DNA of 20,180 nucleotides from an uncultured Prevotellaceae bacterium. GTDB lineage: Bacteria > Bacteroidota > Bacteroidia > Bacteroidales > Bacteroidaceae. Each line of letters starts with the position of its first letter. Positions within the stretch are counted from its first letter, which is position 1. The position numbers were made by a program, and so were the translations under genes. The stretch covers positions 1 through 20,180 of the forward strand of contig CAMKMK010000008.1 of assembly GCA_946413885.1 (NCBI GenBank). The letters run 5' to 3'. The notes under the pieces were generated by a model, which worked only from the letters and a program-made list of their open reading frames with translations, was not told the origin of the DNA and made no database searches. This document shows positions 6,695 through 15,419 of this stretch, in pieces.

Positions 6695-8460
6695 GGGTGA
6701 CCTTTCCTGAACATATGAGTAAAATGATCGTCATAAAGTCTACTCAAACCAGCGCGGTTGCCGATTGCATCACCCACTACAATCATTGTAGTCAGAGTGA
6801 GATGATTATCGGCAATAATCTTCGCCAGATTCTGCAGTTGGCCCCGATAGATTCGCTGGTCGGGCCAAGTGAGTTTATAACATGCTGCCACAGGAGTCTC
6901 AGGAGGATAGCCACCAGCAAGAAGCTCATCCTGAACCTGCTGTGCCAATGAAGCGCTAAGAAAGATACACATAGTGCTCTGATGAGTTGCCAAGAGATGA
7001 AGCTTTTCGCGATCCGGCATCGAAGTGCGTCCCTCGCCTCGCGTCAGAATGATGGTTTGGCACTTCTCTGGGATGGTGAACTGACTGCGCAATTCAGCCG
7101 CAGCAGCAAGAAAACTGCTGATTCCTGGAGTGATATGATAGTGCATGTCATGCTGGTCAAAGTATGCCATCTGTTCCTGAATAGCACCATAAATGCATGG
7201 ATCACCCGTATGGAGGCGTACCACCAACAAGCCACGATCATAGAATTCCTTCATCAAGGCAAATTGCTCTTCAAGATTCATGGAAGCTGAAGAACGCACA
7301 GTACAACCCGCCTTGGCATAATGTGTCAATTCTTCCGGAACGAGAGAACCGGCATATAGGATGAGGTCAGCTTGCTGCAGGAAACGAATGCCACGAAGAC
7401 TCACCAATTCCGGATCACCAGGACCTGCCCCAACTATTTCTATGTGCCCTCCAAGAGCATTCTCGCGAGAAATGGAGACTGCTATCGTGCACCTCCCCAT
7501 GATTTTTTCTTTTTCCATCAACAAAGGACCATAGGTCAGGGCACATGCCTCGCTCACACTGGACAGTCCCACATACTTTTGAGCATATTCGCTAGGATTA
7601 GGAACAGGAATATCCTGGAGTTCTTCGTTGGAATGTATAACGAGACGAGCCCACGGAAAAGCCTTCTGCAGGGCTTGCATGAGAGGTTCCTCAGCCTTCA
7701 ATGGAATGGTGTCGATAGTGGCAAGGCTTTTCTCGCTGAGATTATGCTCATGAAGCATCTCACGGATAAGACGAGGCAAGTCTGTGGGGTCACAATCATG
7801 TGCACATCCCACCCCTATATGCAACACGGGTGGATAATAAACGACAGTTCTCTTGAAGTTTTCTTTGACTGGTCGGAAATAAGGAGTGATGGCAATGAGC
7901 AGACTCTCTTCAGGATTGGCTTTCTCGCCATAGAGGCTGACATGGGACTGACGTGTGCGCTCCATATACTGGGCACCATGATCCCCTCGGACATCCAACT
8001 TCAGGACGGTTGGCTTCTTGCCCACATAGTGGAAAATGATGTGATTCATCCTGCCCCCGCTATGTTCCTGTTGCCACCCATATTGTTCAGCCAACAAATC
8101 AAGAGGCCAAAGTCCCTGATTATCACTTTGAGTAGTAATCACAGGTTGACATCCCAAAATGCGAGATACACGTTGAGTCAATTCATTGGCTCCGCCCACA
8201 TGTCCGCTCAAAACACTAATGACATAGTTGCCTCCGCTGTCCACACAGAGAACAGCAGGATCATTGTTTTTGGCCTTCACAAAAGGCGCTATCGTACGAA
8301 CACAAATACCCATAGCTCCTATGAAGATGAGTCCTTCGCTATTATTGAAATTCTCGGCTGAAAAAGCCTTGACTGGCATTATGTGACAAGACGGCAACTC
8401 TTGAAGTATTCGCTGGGCCAACCGACGGCCAGCCTCAGTAACATAAATGATTAAATTCAT
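6691..8460 (-). CDS. cbiG-cbiF: CbiG-CbiF fusion: cobalt-precorrin-5A hydrolase and cobalt-precorrin-4 C11-methyltransferase
   Basis: 589 residues. CbiG occupies about 1-335: GLIFIGAMGICVRTIAP (43-59), the family motif LSGHVGGANEL (84-94), and a CobE-like C-terminal domain from HIGVGCAHDCD (214-224). CbiF (about 338-589) is a tetrapyrrole methylase: GAGPGDPELVSLRG (344-357), YAGSLVPEELTHYAK (369-383), HTGDPCIYGAIQEQM (417-431), and TPGISSFLAAAAELRSQFTIPE (444-465, long enough to fix the CbiM/F subfamily). CbiF methylates C11; CbiG then opens the lactone and expels C2 as acetaldehyde. The fusion therefore joins consecutive steps. Both ends overlap neighbours by ATGA (8457-8460 and 6691-6694). 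Confidence 0.95.
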   Translation of the reverse strand: MNLIIYVTEAGRRLAQRILQELPSCHIMPVKAFSAENFNNSEGLIFIGAMGICVRTIAPFVKAKNNDPAVLCVDSGGNYVISVLSGHVGGANELTQRVSRILGCQPVITTQSDNQGLWPLDLLAEQYGWQQEHSGGRMNHIIFHYVGKKPTVLKLDVRGDHGAQYMERTRQSHVSLYGEKANPEESLLIAITPYFRPVKENFKRTVVYYPPVLHIGVGCAHDCDPTDLPRLIREMLHEHNLSEKSLATIDTIPLKAEEPLMQALQKAFPWARLVIHSNEELQDIPVPNPSEYAQKYVGLSSVSEACALTYGPLLMEKEKIMGRCTIAVSISRENALGGHIEIVGAGPGDPELVSLRGIRFLQQADLILYAGSLVPEELTHYAKAGCTVRSSASMNLEEQFALMKEFYDRGLLVVRLHTGDPCIYGAIQEQMAYFDQHDMHYHITPGISSFLAAAAELRSQFTIPEKCQTIILTRGEGRTSMPDREKLHLLATHQSTMCIFLSASLAQQVQDELLAGGYPPETPVAACYKLTWPDQRIYRGQLQNLAKIIADNHLTLTTMIVVGDAIGNRAGLSRLYDDHFTHMFRKGHP

Positions 8461-9626
8461 TTGGCAGACATTATAGTTATAGGATTGTGTTTATCAAGCG
8501 CTACATAAATCTCGTCCTGAAGATGCATTCCTGCATCCTTCACGGCCTTTCGGAAAACTTGTTGACTCTCTTGACTGACAGAATTGAAGACAAGAATTCC
8601 TCCAGGCAAGAGAACATCCTGAACACGGCGCACAACCTCAACCAAACGTCCTCCATGCCCTCCGATGAAAACGGCATCAGGACGCTCAATCCCAGAAAGA
8701 TCCAATTGCAGGAAATCCCCCATGTGAACTCCAATGCCTGGGACTCCAAAACGATGGCTATTCTGCCTCATCAACTCTTCACCTTGAGAACGAATCTCAA
8801 AGGCCTCTACACGAAGATGAGGAAACTGTAAACGAGCCTCTATGCTGACGCTTCCTGTGCAGAAGCCGATATCCCAGAAACAGGAATGATTGCCCAACTC
8901 CAAAGCGCTTAAAGTAAGCAGACGAATGGGGGCTTTCGTAATCATGTTTACTCGCCCGTCAAGCAAGGCGAAATCGTTCTCAGGGATACCAAATGGATGC
9001 GGTCGAATTTGACGACGCTGCAGTATCAAACAATTAGGTATGGCATATTCTCGATCAGCCTCAAAGAAACCAACATGCTCGAGTTCCTCATTCCCCAAGT
9101 TCTCGCCTACCGTCATCTGGTAATTGTCATACCCATAATCGAGCATGCGTTGCCAGATAACCTGCGGGGTTTTATGATGGTCAGTCAACACGCCGATAAT
9201 CTCCTCGCCTCGAATGAGCGCCTCGTCGAACTTGTCCCAAGGACGTCCTGTCAAGGAAACGGCTCTCATATTCTGATAGGACAAACACATGCGATGAGCC
9301 AACATCTGCAGGGAGTTGAACGAGGGATATACCTGCATACGGCATTTGGGACACTCTCGCTGAATGGTTGCTGCGAATCCATAGAAAAGAGGATCGCCTG
9401 ATGCAAAAATAATGAGTCGAGAATATTGCTCGTACCGTTGGAATACTTGACTGATAGGTACTGTTATATCAATCCATTCTGCATCAGAAGGCAAATGGTT
9501 ACGCATAATCTCATGATGCCGCTTGCCCCCAGAGAAGACACGACCTTCTGCTATCAGCCGCTCCACATGTGGAGGGAACCATTGTTGACGGCTATCGCTG
9601 ATTCCTATGACAACACACTCATACAT
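8457..9626 (-). CDS. cbiET: CbiE-CbiT fusion (CobL-like): cobalt-precorrin-7 C5-methyltransferase and C15-methyltransferase/decarboxylase
   Basis: 389 residues, the usual CobL/CbiET size. CbiE domain (about 1-203): SGGKRHHEIM (32-41), FASGDPLFYG (74-83) and PSFNSLQMLAHRMCLSYQN (101-119). CbiT domain (about 210-389): a Rossmann-type methyltransferase with the SAM motif WDIGFCTGSVSIEA (251-264; Gly-Phe-Cys instead of the common Gly-Ala-Gly) and FIGGHGGRLVEV (315-326). Together they methylate C5 and C15 and remove the C12 acetate carboxylate. The gene overlaps cbiHC by 8 bases (9619-9626) and cbiGF by ATGA. The E-T fusion is common in nature, unlike the more variable fusions on either side of it. 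Confidence 0.95.
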   Translation of the reverse strand: MYECVVIGISDSRQQWFPPHVERLIAEGRVFSGGKRHHEIMRNHLPSDAEWIDITVPISQVFQRYEQYSRLIIFASGDPLFYGFAATIQRECPKCRMQVYPSFNSLQMLAHRMCLSYQNMRAVSLTGRPWDKFDEALIRGEEIIGVLTDHHKTPQVIWQRMLDYGYDNYQMTVGENLGNEELEHVGFFEADREYAIPNCLILQRRQIRPHPFGIPENDFALLDGRVNMITKAPIRLLTLSALELGNHSCFWDIGFCTGSVSIEARLQFPHLRVEAFEIRSQGEELMRQNSHRFGVPGIGVHMGDFLQLDLSGIERPDAVFIGGHGGRLVEVVRRVQDVLLPGGILVFNSVSQESQQVFRKAVKDAGMHLQDEIYVALDKHNPITIMSAK

Positions 9627-11031
9627 CGCGTCCTGGTTTTAGTTGAGCAGCATCGTTGTAGGTCAGGATACTGTTGACCAACGTGGCAGCCAGATTACTG
9701 CCTCCCTTGCGTCCTTCGATGAGGATCTTGGGAATACCTGAGAAAGACTTGACAGCATGCTTGCTCTCCTCCACATGAACAAACCCTACAGGCACACCAA
9801 TAATGCCTGCAGGATGACATTTGTGATGACGAATGAGATTGCACAACTCGAGCAAAGCGGTGGGAGCATTTCCGAATGCATAAAGCGCATCAGGATATTC
9901 CTGAGAAGCCAATCTGATTCCTGCTTGAGCACGCGTGATATTCTGCGACTGAGCCATTTCTGCCGCACGAGGATCGTTGATATAACAAACGACCTGAATG
10001 CCCAACCGTTCCAAAGCACCCTTACGGATACCTGCCGCCACCATACTGACATCTGTCACGATAGTGCGTATCTGATTGTTGCAAACTTTGTCGAAAAGGA
10101 TGCTGGTAGCCTCGTCATCCATCCAAAGCAAACGCTCCATCTCGAAGTCAGCCGTAGTATGGATGGCATGCAGCATCGGCCAAAGTTTCCACAAAGGCAC
10201 ATCAGGATTGCGCAACTCTCCCAGTATAGTTTGGAAAGACCGTATCATGATCGACTGCCCCACATTCACTCCCTCATCCGATTGGTCACGATAGTATCCA
10301 CGAGGTGTAATGAAGTGGCCTTCCCATTCGTAAGACTGACTATTGCCCACAATTACGATAGTAAGCATATCCACCTGCTCAGGATTGAAATCCTGGAGGG
10401 TGGTGACATGTATTTCCTGATCGGGTCGACCTGCCTGACGCACATAACCCACCACCGTCTGAGGATTCCGCATCTGAAGGAAAATCTCACGAAAACGACA
10501 AAGTTGCCAATAACGGTCATTGCTTCGAGGATTGTAGACAGCTGTGACAAAGTCTCCCTCAGCAGCAGCCCAAATGCGCTTCTCGATAAGATTCCAAGGG
10601 GTCATCAAATCGCTCAACGATATCACACAGAAATCATGACTCATAGGCGCACCCAACAAAGAGGCTGCTTTCTGGAAAGCACTAATACCAGGCAGAGGTA
10701 TTATCTCCACGTTGGACACACGCTCACGCTTCATCTCATAGATAAGGGAAGCCATTCCATAAATGCCTGCATCACCACTGGAGATTACACACACGATGCG
10801 TCCCTGCTCAGCTAACTGAAAGGCTTTCTCAGCACGCTCACGCTCCTTCTTCATCCCTGTGTCGACACATTCTGTATCAGGCCTCAGATAGGGTTCTATA
10901 AACTGGAAATAGTATTTGTACCCCACAATGACATCACTCTCGCTCACAGCCTTGATGACCGCAGGCGTGATATCTTCAGCGGAACCTGGCCCTATGCCAG
11001 CAACGTAAATTCTCATTTTCTTCTCAATCAT
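9619..11031 (-). CDS. cbiH-cbiC: CbiH-CbiC fusion: cobalt-factor III C17-methyltransferase and cobalt-precorrin-8 methylmutase
   Basis: 470 residues. CbiH/CobJ (about 6-245): RIYVAGIGPG (7-16), ISSGDAGIYGMASL (83-96), LPGISAFQKAASLLGAPMSHDF (113-134), and VYNPRS (165-170). CbiC/CobH (about 258-470): GQSIMIRSFQTILGEL (258-273) and the catalytic His region HAIHTTADFE (288-297), with His291 the likely proton-transfer residue. CbiH contracts the ring and methylates C17; CbiC moves the C11 methyl to C12 at the end of the ring stage. The two steps are not adjacent, unlike those of the CbiGF and CbiJD fusions. ATG 11031 overlaps the receptor stop by 8 bases. ATG 11016 (MRIYV) is an equally good start and fits usual CbiH N-termini better. 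Confidence 0.93.
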   Translation of the reverse strand: MIEKKMRIYVAGIGPGSAEDITPAVIKAVSESDVIVGYKYYFQFIEPYLRPDTECVDTGMKKERERAEKAFQLAEQGRIVCVISSGDAGIYGMASLIYEMKRERVSNVEIIPLPGISAFQKAASLLGAPMSHDFCVISLSDLMTPWNLIEKRIWAAAEGDFVTAVYNPRSNDRYWQLCRFREIFLQMRNPQTVVGYVRQAGRPDQEIHVTTLQDFNPEQVDMLTIVIVGNSQSYEWEGHFITPRGYYRDQSDEGVNVGQSIMIRSFQTILGELRNPDVPLWKLWPMLHAIHTTADFEMERLLWMDDEATSILFDKVCNNQIRTIVTDVSMVAAGIRKGALERLGIQVVCYINDPRAAEMAQSQNITRAQAGIRLASQEYPDALYAFGNAPTALLELCNLIRHHKCHPAGIIGVPVGFVHVEESKHAVKSFSGIPKILIEGRKGGSNLAATLVNSILTYNDAAQLKPGRDV

Positions 11032-13102
11032 GAAATTTCAGAGTCAAACTTACATAGAGCGATCGCCCTGGATTGATGGTGGAAAAATTGGAGTTCCAAT
11101 ACGAAGTGTCACGCTTGTTGAAGATATTCTCCACACCAAGACCCGGCTCCAGGTCAATCTGCTTCAAGTAAAAAGTATGGCGAGTAGAAAGGTCCCACTG
11201 GCTATAACCATCAGCATACCCGTAAGTACTGCTGTATCGGCGACCTTGCATGTGCCCGTTCAGACAGACATTGAGATGATAATTTCCCCAGCCACGATCC
11301 CAAGAAGCATTCACGTTTCCCACGTCGCGAACAGACTTGTCTACAGGAGACTCTGAAAAGACAACGTGTTGAGTTGACTGATTCAACGTGTTGGATCGTG
11401 CATAAGAACGTGTTAAAGTATAACCTCCACCAATGGTAAATCCGTAGGGCAGCAGAAACTTCACGTTGGTACTCACGCCACGAAGTGTCGCCTGATCAAT
11501 ATTGTCACGCTGGCGAATTGTAGTCCATCCTTCCTCGTAAATCTGAGTTAGAGCGGCCGAAGCCTCTATCTCCTGTTGGGAAAGCGTTCGATAGTTGATC
11601 ATGTCACGAATCTTATTGATAAATCCACTCACACTCACACTCATCCAATGATTGCTGTATTCAGCGTTGAAATTCCAGAAATCGTTCTTTTCAGGCGTTA
11701 ACTCCGTATTGTTGATTGTATATCTCGCAGCAGTTTTAGCTTGGTCCGTTCCATAGAGTTGCGAGAGCGTGGGAGTGCGGTATCCTCCTGCGTAACTGGC
11801 TCTAAAGCGAAAGTCGAGGATGTGATAGAAGAGAGCTGCGTTGGGTGTCAGATTGGAACCGAAGTTATCATTATAGGTATATCGAAGCCCAACGACTGCT
11901 TCCAGATCTTTCAGAACCTTCACTTCGTCCTGAACAAAAAAGTTACACGTATTGGTCCGCTCGCCATCGATGTTGTCACTTTGGCTTACCAGGGATTCCT
12001 GCACCATTTCGGTTCCTGCCAACAGCTTGTTCCAATCTGCCAAACGAAAGATTCCACGCAAGGTCTCGTTGGTATAATGAGTTCGCTTGCGCGTCTCATC
12101 GTAAGCCTCCTTTTCAGCTGTCTGCCAATAATCGTAGTGCGACGAGAAGTTGTCGCTATACGCATCGAGATAGACATGTATGCGACTATTGGGCTGCCAA
12201 CGTGCTCCGCCGCCGTAGACGTATGACTTGTGGTGAAGGTCATATGTGTATGCCTGACGCTCGCCGTACTTGTATTCACCTGTCTTCTTATCCTTTGACT
12301 GAGTGAAATAAGTGGCTTTCTGAGGACGTTGTGTCAGGTTGTCATAGTAGTTCCCACGAATATAGGCTGACCATTTGTCGTCAAACTTCCACTCCATTTT
12401 CTCGCTCACATTATGGCTGTGGAATCCAGTTGACATAGGACGACCTGTCAATTTCAGCACTTGTTCACCATCCTCGTCGAAAGCCTGGTAATGATTGACT
12501 TGCCAATTATCCGCTTGGCGGTAGTTGTAGGACGTTTGGCTGGAGAACCGACCAAGATTCACATCGACATTAATGTCGTGATCCAATCGCCCATGATTCA
12601 TGATCTTGGTGCTCGTGCCAGCATTCACGCTGTCTTTGCTATCGTCCGTAATAATATTGATTACGCCTGCAATAGCATCGCTTCCATATAATGCACTTGC
12701 TGCTCCGCTGAAGATTTCGATACGTTTGATATTGTTGAGATTCAGGCGGTTCCATCGATCATCCCCACTCACACGCTTTCCATTCTCCAGAATCAGGATA
12801 TAGTCATCACTTACCCCATTGAAGTTGACAAAGGTCCCCATACCATTCGTATGAGTTGTGATATTGGTTGTCAGACGAGTCAACGCGTCCTGCAAGTTTG
12901 TAACACCTGCATCACGCAGTTCTTTGGCAGAAATAACCTTCACAGCAACAGGAGAGTTATTCGCCTTGTGATACGTTCCTGTACCAGTAATCACCACAGG
13001 ATTCAGATTGGTCGTCTGTATAGAATCTGCTGTCGTTTGTGCTACGACAGGACTAAGGTTTGCTGCCCAAAACAGGCTTAACAAAAATCTATTGTTTTTC
13101 AT
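11024..13102 (-). CDS. TonB-dependent outer membrane receptor, BtuB-like (second copy)
   Basis: 692 residues from ATG 13102; an upstream TTG at 13108 is a weaker choice because ATG begins the signal peptide (MKNNRFLLSLF to PVVAQ). A TonB-box-like segment PVVITGTGT comes next, then the plug domain (about 45-155) with ASALYGSDAIAGVINIIT. The remainder is a 22-strand-type barrel ending in YVSLTLKFHD, with a C-terminal-region Phe as expected. The position, after a binding lipoprotein and before cbiHC, points to corrinoid or another tetrapyrrole as ligand; specificity cannot be read from sequence. The gene overlaps the btuF-like stop by 14 bases. Residues about 563-584 are encoded by a 22-base repeat array that also occurs between genes at 1357-1422. 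Confidence 0.92.
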   Translation of the reverse strand: MKNNRFLLSLFWAANLSPVVAQTTADSIQTTNLNPVVITGTGTYHKANNSPVAVKVISAKELRDAGVTNLQDALTRLTTNITTHTNGMGTFVNFNGVSDDYILILENGKRVSGDDRWNRLNLNNIKRIEIFSGAASALYGSDAIAGVINIITDDSKDSVNAGTSTKIMNHGRLDHDINVDVNLGRFSSQTSYNYRQADNWQVNHYQAFDEDGEQVLKLTGRPMSTGFHSHNVSEKMEWKFDDKWSAYIRGNYYDNLTQRPQKATYFTQSKDKKTGEYKYGERQAYTYDLHHKSYVYGGGARWQPNSRIHVYLDAYSDNFSSHYDYWQTAEKEAYDETRKRTHYTNETLRGIFRLADWNKLLAGTEMVQESLVSQSDNIDGERTNTCNFFVQDEVKVLKDLEAVVGLRYTYNDNFGSNLTPNAALFYHILDFRFRASYAGGYRTPTLSQLYGTDQAKTAARYTINNTELTPEKNDFWNFNAEYSNHWMSVSVSGFINKIRDMINYRTLSQQEIEASAALTQIYEEGWTTIRQRDNIDQATLRGVSTNVKFLLPYGFTIGGGYTLTRSYARSNTLNQSTQHVVFSESPVDKSVRDVGNVNASWDRGWGNYHLNVCLNGHMQGRRYSSTYGYADGYSQWDLSTRHTFYLKQIDLEPGLGVENIFNKRDTSYWNSNFSTINPGRSLYVSLTLKFHD
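11350..11415 (-). repeat. Three 22-base repeat units inside the receptor gene
   Basis: On the minus strand AACACGTT begins at 11414, 11392 and 11370, an exact 22-base period. Units end in GCACGATC, AGTCAACT and TTTCAGAGT-like sequence. They match the units at 1357-1422 in core, period and phase: AACACGTTCTT plus GCACGATC here, against AACACGTTCTT and GCACGATT there. As 22 is not a multiple of 3, the core is read as Thr-Arg, Asn-Thr-Leu and Gln-His-Val in turn. The encoded segment lies in a probable extracellular loop between late barrel strands. Confidence 0.85.
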
Positions 13103-14240
13103 AGGCAAGGAAACGATAGTATTGAGGAGTGTAATTAGGCAGCAAGTCGGGATGTATAGCTTTCACGAAATCAGCCAGCAACAAATGTGGCTGCACCCCA
13201 GCCAACTCTCGATAGGGCGTTTGGGAAAAATTACAAAAGAGCACATGTCCCTCACGATAAGCATCCAATGTAGCATAGCGTTCATCCTCCTGAGCCAATT
13301 GCTCTAAAGTGTAATCGCCATCAAAGGAGCCATCAATCTGCCAGAAATCTGCATGAATACCTCGAGCATAAACGGTTTCGAAGTCAAGTGTAGTGCCACC
13401 AGAGTCATCATTATCACTCATAATGTATCGAGCTCCCGCATCGCGGAAAATCTGAGCCAAATAACTGTTTCCACCCACTATGTACCAGCCATCACGAATC
13501 TGTCGACCGCTGAGGATGGAAGGACGCAGCTTCGTGGAATCCATCTCCAAGACTTCTTTTTTTAATGTCAGATACTTGCGCTCGACATCGGCAAATACGG
13601 CATTGGCCCGACGAGTCTCACCCGTCAGTAGGCCTATCAGTTTAATCCACTCTGCTTGCCCTAAAGGATCAGTTTCTTTGTATCCATGATGTGAAATCAA
13701 AGGAATGCCACACTCCTTGAGAGCCTCGAATCCACCATGCTTGGAAGCGCTGACAAAAATGTAATCAGGCTGTGTTGCAATTACTGTCTCAAGATCAAAA
13801 TTACCTTCTTTGCCTATCTGCACAGTTCGACCTTCTTGCATTTGTTCTTTCATGCGAGGCGAAAAGAGGTTGCGCAACGAATTCATTCCCACGATGCGAT
13901 CCTCTAATCCCAACACCTCGAAATTGCCTAATTGGAGAGCTGTAGTACAGATAAACCGATGGGAAGGTTTCGTGATAACGATTTCCTCGGCTCGACTGTC
14001 ATGAGCAGAAGGATCAGGATTCTTGATAGTCACATGGATGCCATCATGCGCATAGCGCACAGAGAGTCCGCGCGCATAAAAAAAAGAGACCGTATCAGGA
14101 AATTCGTCAGCATGAGCCAGAACAGAATCATGCTCCTGAAACAACTGGTCTGCAGAAACGACATGTTCCCTTTGTACCCTTTTCCCACACGACATCAAAC
14201 CTGTCACGACCAGACAGAAAAGCAGTAATTTCTTCCTCAT
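13089..14240 (-). CDS. btuF: ABC transporter substrate-binding lipoprotein, BtuF-like
   Basis: 383 residues from ATG 14240; a GTG two codons upstream (14246) is less likely. The lipobox GLMSC places the lipidated Cys near residue 18. The next residues are Gly-Lys-Arg, with no acidic export signal, so it should face the periplasm. An unusual segment of about 70 residues precedes the fold. The class III periplasmic-binding domain follows: RFICTTALQLGNFEVLGLEDRIVGM, then TVIATQPDYIFVS, a long connecting helix, and GGNSYLAQIFRDAGARYI. It should hand corrinoid or a related tetrapyrrole from the TonB receptors to the BtuC-like permease. The stop overlaps the next receptor by 14 bases. The 120 bases before its start are the only real gap in the operon. 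Haem or siderophore binding cannot be excluded. Confidence 0.88.
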   Translation of the reverse strand: MRKKLLLFCLVVTGLMSCGKRVQREHVVSADQLFQEHDSVLAHADEFPDTVSFFYARGLSVRYAHDGIHVTIKNPDPSAHDSRAEEIVITKPSHRFICTTALQLGNFEVLGLEDRIVGMNSLRNLFSPRMKEQMQEGRTVQIGKEGNFDLETVIATQPDYIFVSASKHGGFEALKECGIPLISHHGYKETDPLGQAEWIKLIGLLTGETRRANAVFADVERKYLTLKKEVLEMDSTKLRPSILSGRQIRDGWYIVGGNSYLAQIFRDAGARYIMSDNDDSGGTTLDFETVYARGIHADFWQIDGSFDGDYTLEQLAQEDERYATLDAYREGHVLFCNFSQTPYRELAGVQPHLLLADFVKAIHPDLLPNYTPQYYRFLAYEKQ

Positions 14241-14360
14241 AATCACATAAATGGAGAAATAGGAGAGCTAAAGAGGGACAACCTCCCCAGCGGTCCTATT
14301 CCTCACAAACATTTTTATTTATAAGCAGATAGTAATGCTCCTCACGGAGTTTCTTTTTTA

Positions 14361-15419
14361 TCATTCTTCAGGATACATTGAATGGTAATAATCCTCCAAC
14401 TCAACAGGATTCTTGGTATGGTTGATCCAAAGCTGACGGATCTGAGAAACCTCCAACAGGCCCTTCAGATTTGATTTTACCGAATAACCTTTGTGGGTAA
14501 AGAACTCATACCAACTATTGTCCTCGCTATCCTCTTCACTAGCATCCCAATATTCCTCACCTTCACCAGCCATATCATTATGAGCATGATCACCAGCAAT
14601 TGACATCAAAGGATAAGTGTTTACTGTACCAGAATTGATACCAGCTTCCTTCATGCGTTCCAGCACATCCTGCTTGTAGTTGCCAGGCATATCTACCGTA
14701 CCTACAAAATAGTTGGGGCTGTAAGTCTGGAGTGCCTCTTCGAGTTGGGTATAACGAATATTAGCCTTATAAGTATCGTAAGAATCTGGATTACCATGCC
14801 CCATGAAAGCAACTACACCCTTAGCTGCCTGGGCTTGGTAGAGGGAATTGATCACGCGAGCTGTGTTGGCAACATCTTCTACGTTGTTCAACAGAGGAGT
14901 ACCCAACTTCAACGTAACCTTAGAAAGATACCTGTCATCGAGATCACCAAGACTATTGTTGGCAAAATCCTTGATGTAGTTGATTACTCGGCTATACTCT
15001 TCGCCAGGAATCACTTGCATACTCTGCACGATAATCTCGTTGTACTTCGCATTTCCTAATGCATGCAACCAGAAATTTGGTGCATAGAAATTGCGAGCGG
15101 CAGTATTCTCAGCAGCTGCGGCACGATTGATACAGATAGCAGAGCTGAAAGAAAAATAAACATCATAGCCATTGAAGGTAGCCTTATATTCAGCCAGGGT
15201 TGTATCGAAAGCATCATAAGCTTGTTGCCAAGTGCTTCCAAAAGCGACCAGCAGAATAGCCTTGCTGTTCTTCTTCTGAGCTTGTACCTGAGTGTCTACC
15301 GCGCTTTGGTAAGCTGTGTAATTGTTCTCTACATCATCATCATCGGAACATGATGTGAATGTCATTGCAGAGGCTACTATAGCCATCGTTGCAATCAAGA
15401 TTGATTTAATCTTCATCAT
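14361..15419 (-). CDS. cbiK: CbiK-like cobaltochelatase, probable surface lipoprotein
   Basis: 352 residues against about 265 for cytoplasmic CbiK. The N-terminus is a lipoprotein signal (lipobox FTSC, Cys24) followed by Ser-Asp-Asp-Asp-Asp, the acidic pattern that exports lipoproteins to the cell surface in Bacteroidota. The CbiK fold follows: AILLVAFGS (54-62), VQSMQVIPGEEYS (131-143, equivalent to the Glu motif), GVVAFMGHGNPDSYDTY with His208, and TYPLMSIAGDHAHNDMAGE (268-286) with His278. Both metal-site His residues are kept. Known relatives are exported CbiK in Desulfovibrio and the haem-binding IhtB of Porphyromonas gingivalis. It could insert cobalt into sirohydrochlorin, or strip metal from or bind tetrapyrroles outside the cell. 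An acidic insertion (SEEDSEDNS) lies near 294-302. It overlaps the receptor stop by 14 bases. Confidence 0.88.
   Translation of the reverse strand: MMKIKSILIATMAIVASAMTFTSCSDDDDVENNYTAYQSAVDTQVQAQKKNSKAILLVAFGSTWQQAYDAFDTTLAEYKATFNGYDVYFSFSSAICINRAAAAENTAARNFYAPNFWLHALGNAKYNEIIVQSMQVIPGEEYSRVINYIKDFANNSLGDLDDRYLSKVTLKLGTPLLNNVEDVANTARVINSLYQAQAAKGVVAFMGHGNPDSYDTYKANIRYTQLEEALQTYSPNYFVGTVDMPGNYKQDVLERMKEAGINSGTVNTYPLMSIAGDHAHNDMAGEGEEYWDASEEDSEDNSWYEFFTHKGYSVKSNLKGLLEVSQIRQLWINHTKNPVELEDYYHSMYPEE

Noticed and set aside
7372..8361. Plus-strand open frame of 329 codons opposite cbiG-cbiF
   Set aside because: The minus strand encodes a full CbiG with all motifs; the plus translation is Cys/His-rich shadow sequence without a promoter.
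9757..10815. Plus-strand open frame of 352 codons opposite cbiH-cbiC
   Set aside because: Shadow of CbiHC, whose motifs are complete on the minus strand.
13103..13108. Upstream TTG start for the second TonB receptor, and likewise GTG 14246 for the btuF-like gene
   Set aside because: An ATG two codons inside begins a normal signal peptide in both cases, so the rarer start codons were not used.
14338..14360. CTCC-TCAC-GGAG hairpin followed by a T-rich run on the plus strand
   Set aside because: It resembles a terminator only for plus-strand transcription, and no plus-strand gene lies upstream; the stem is 4-5 base pairs. For the minus-strand operon it has no U-run.
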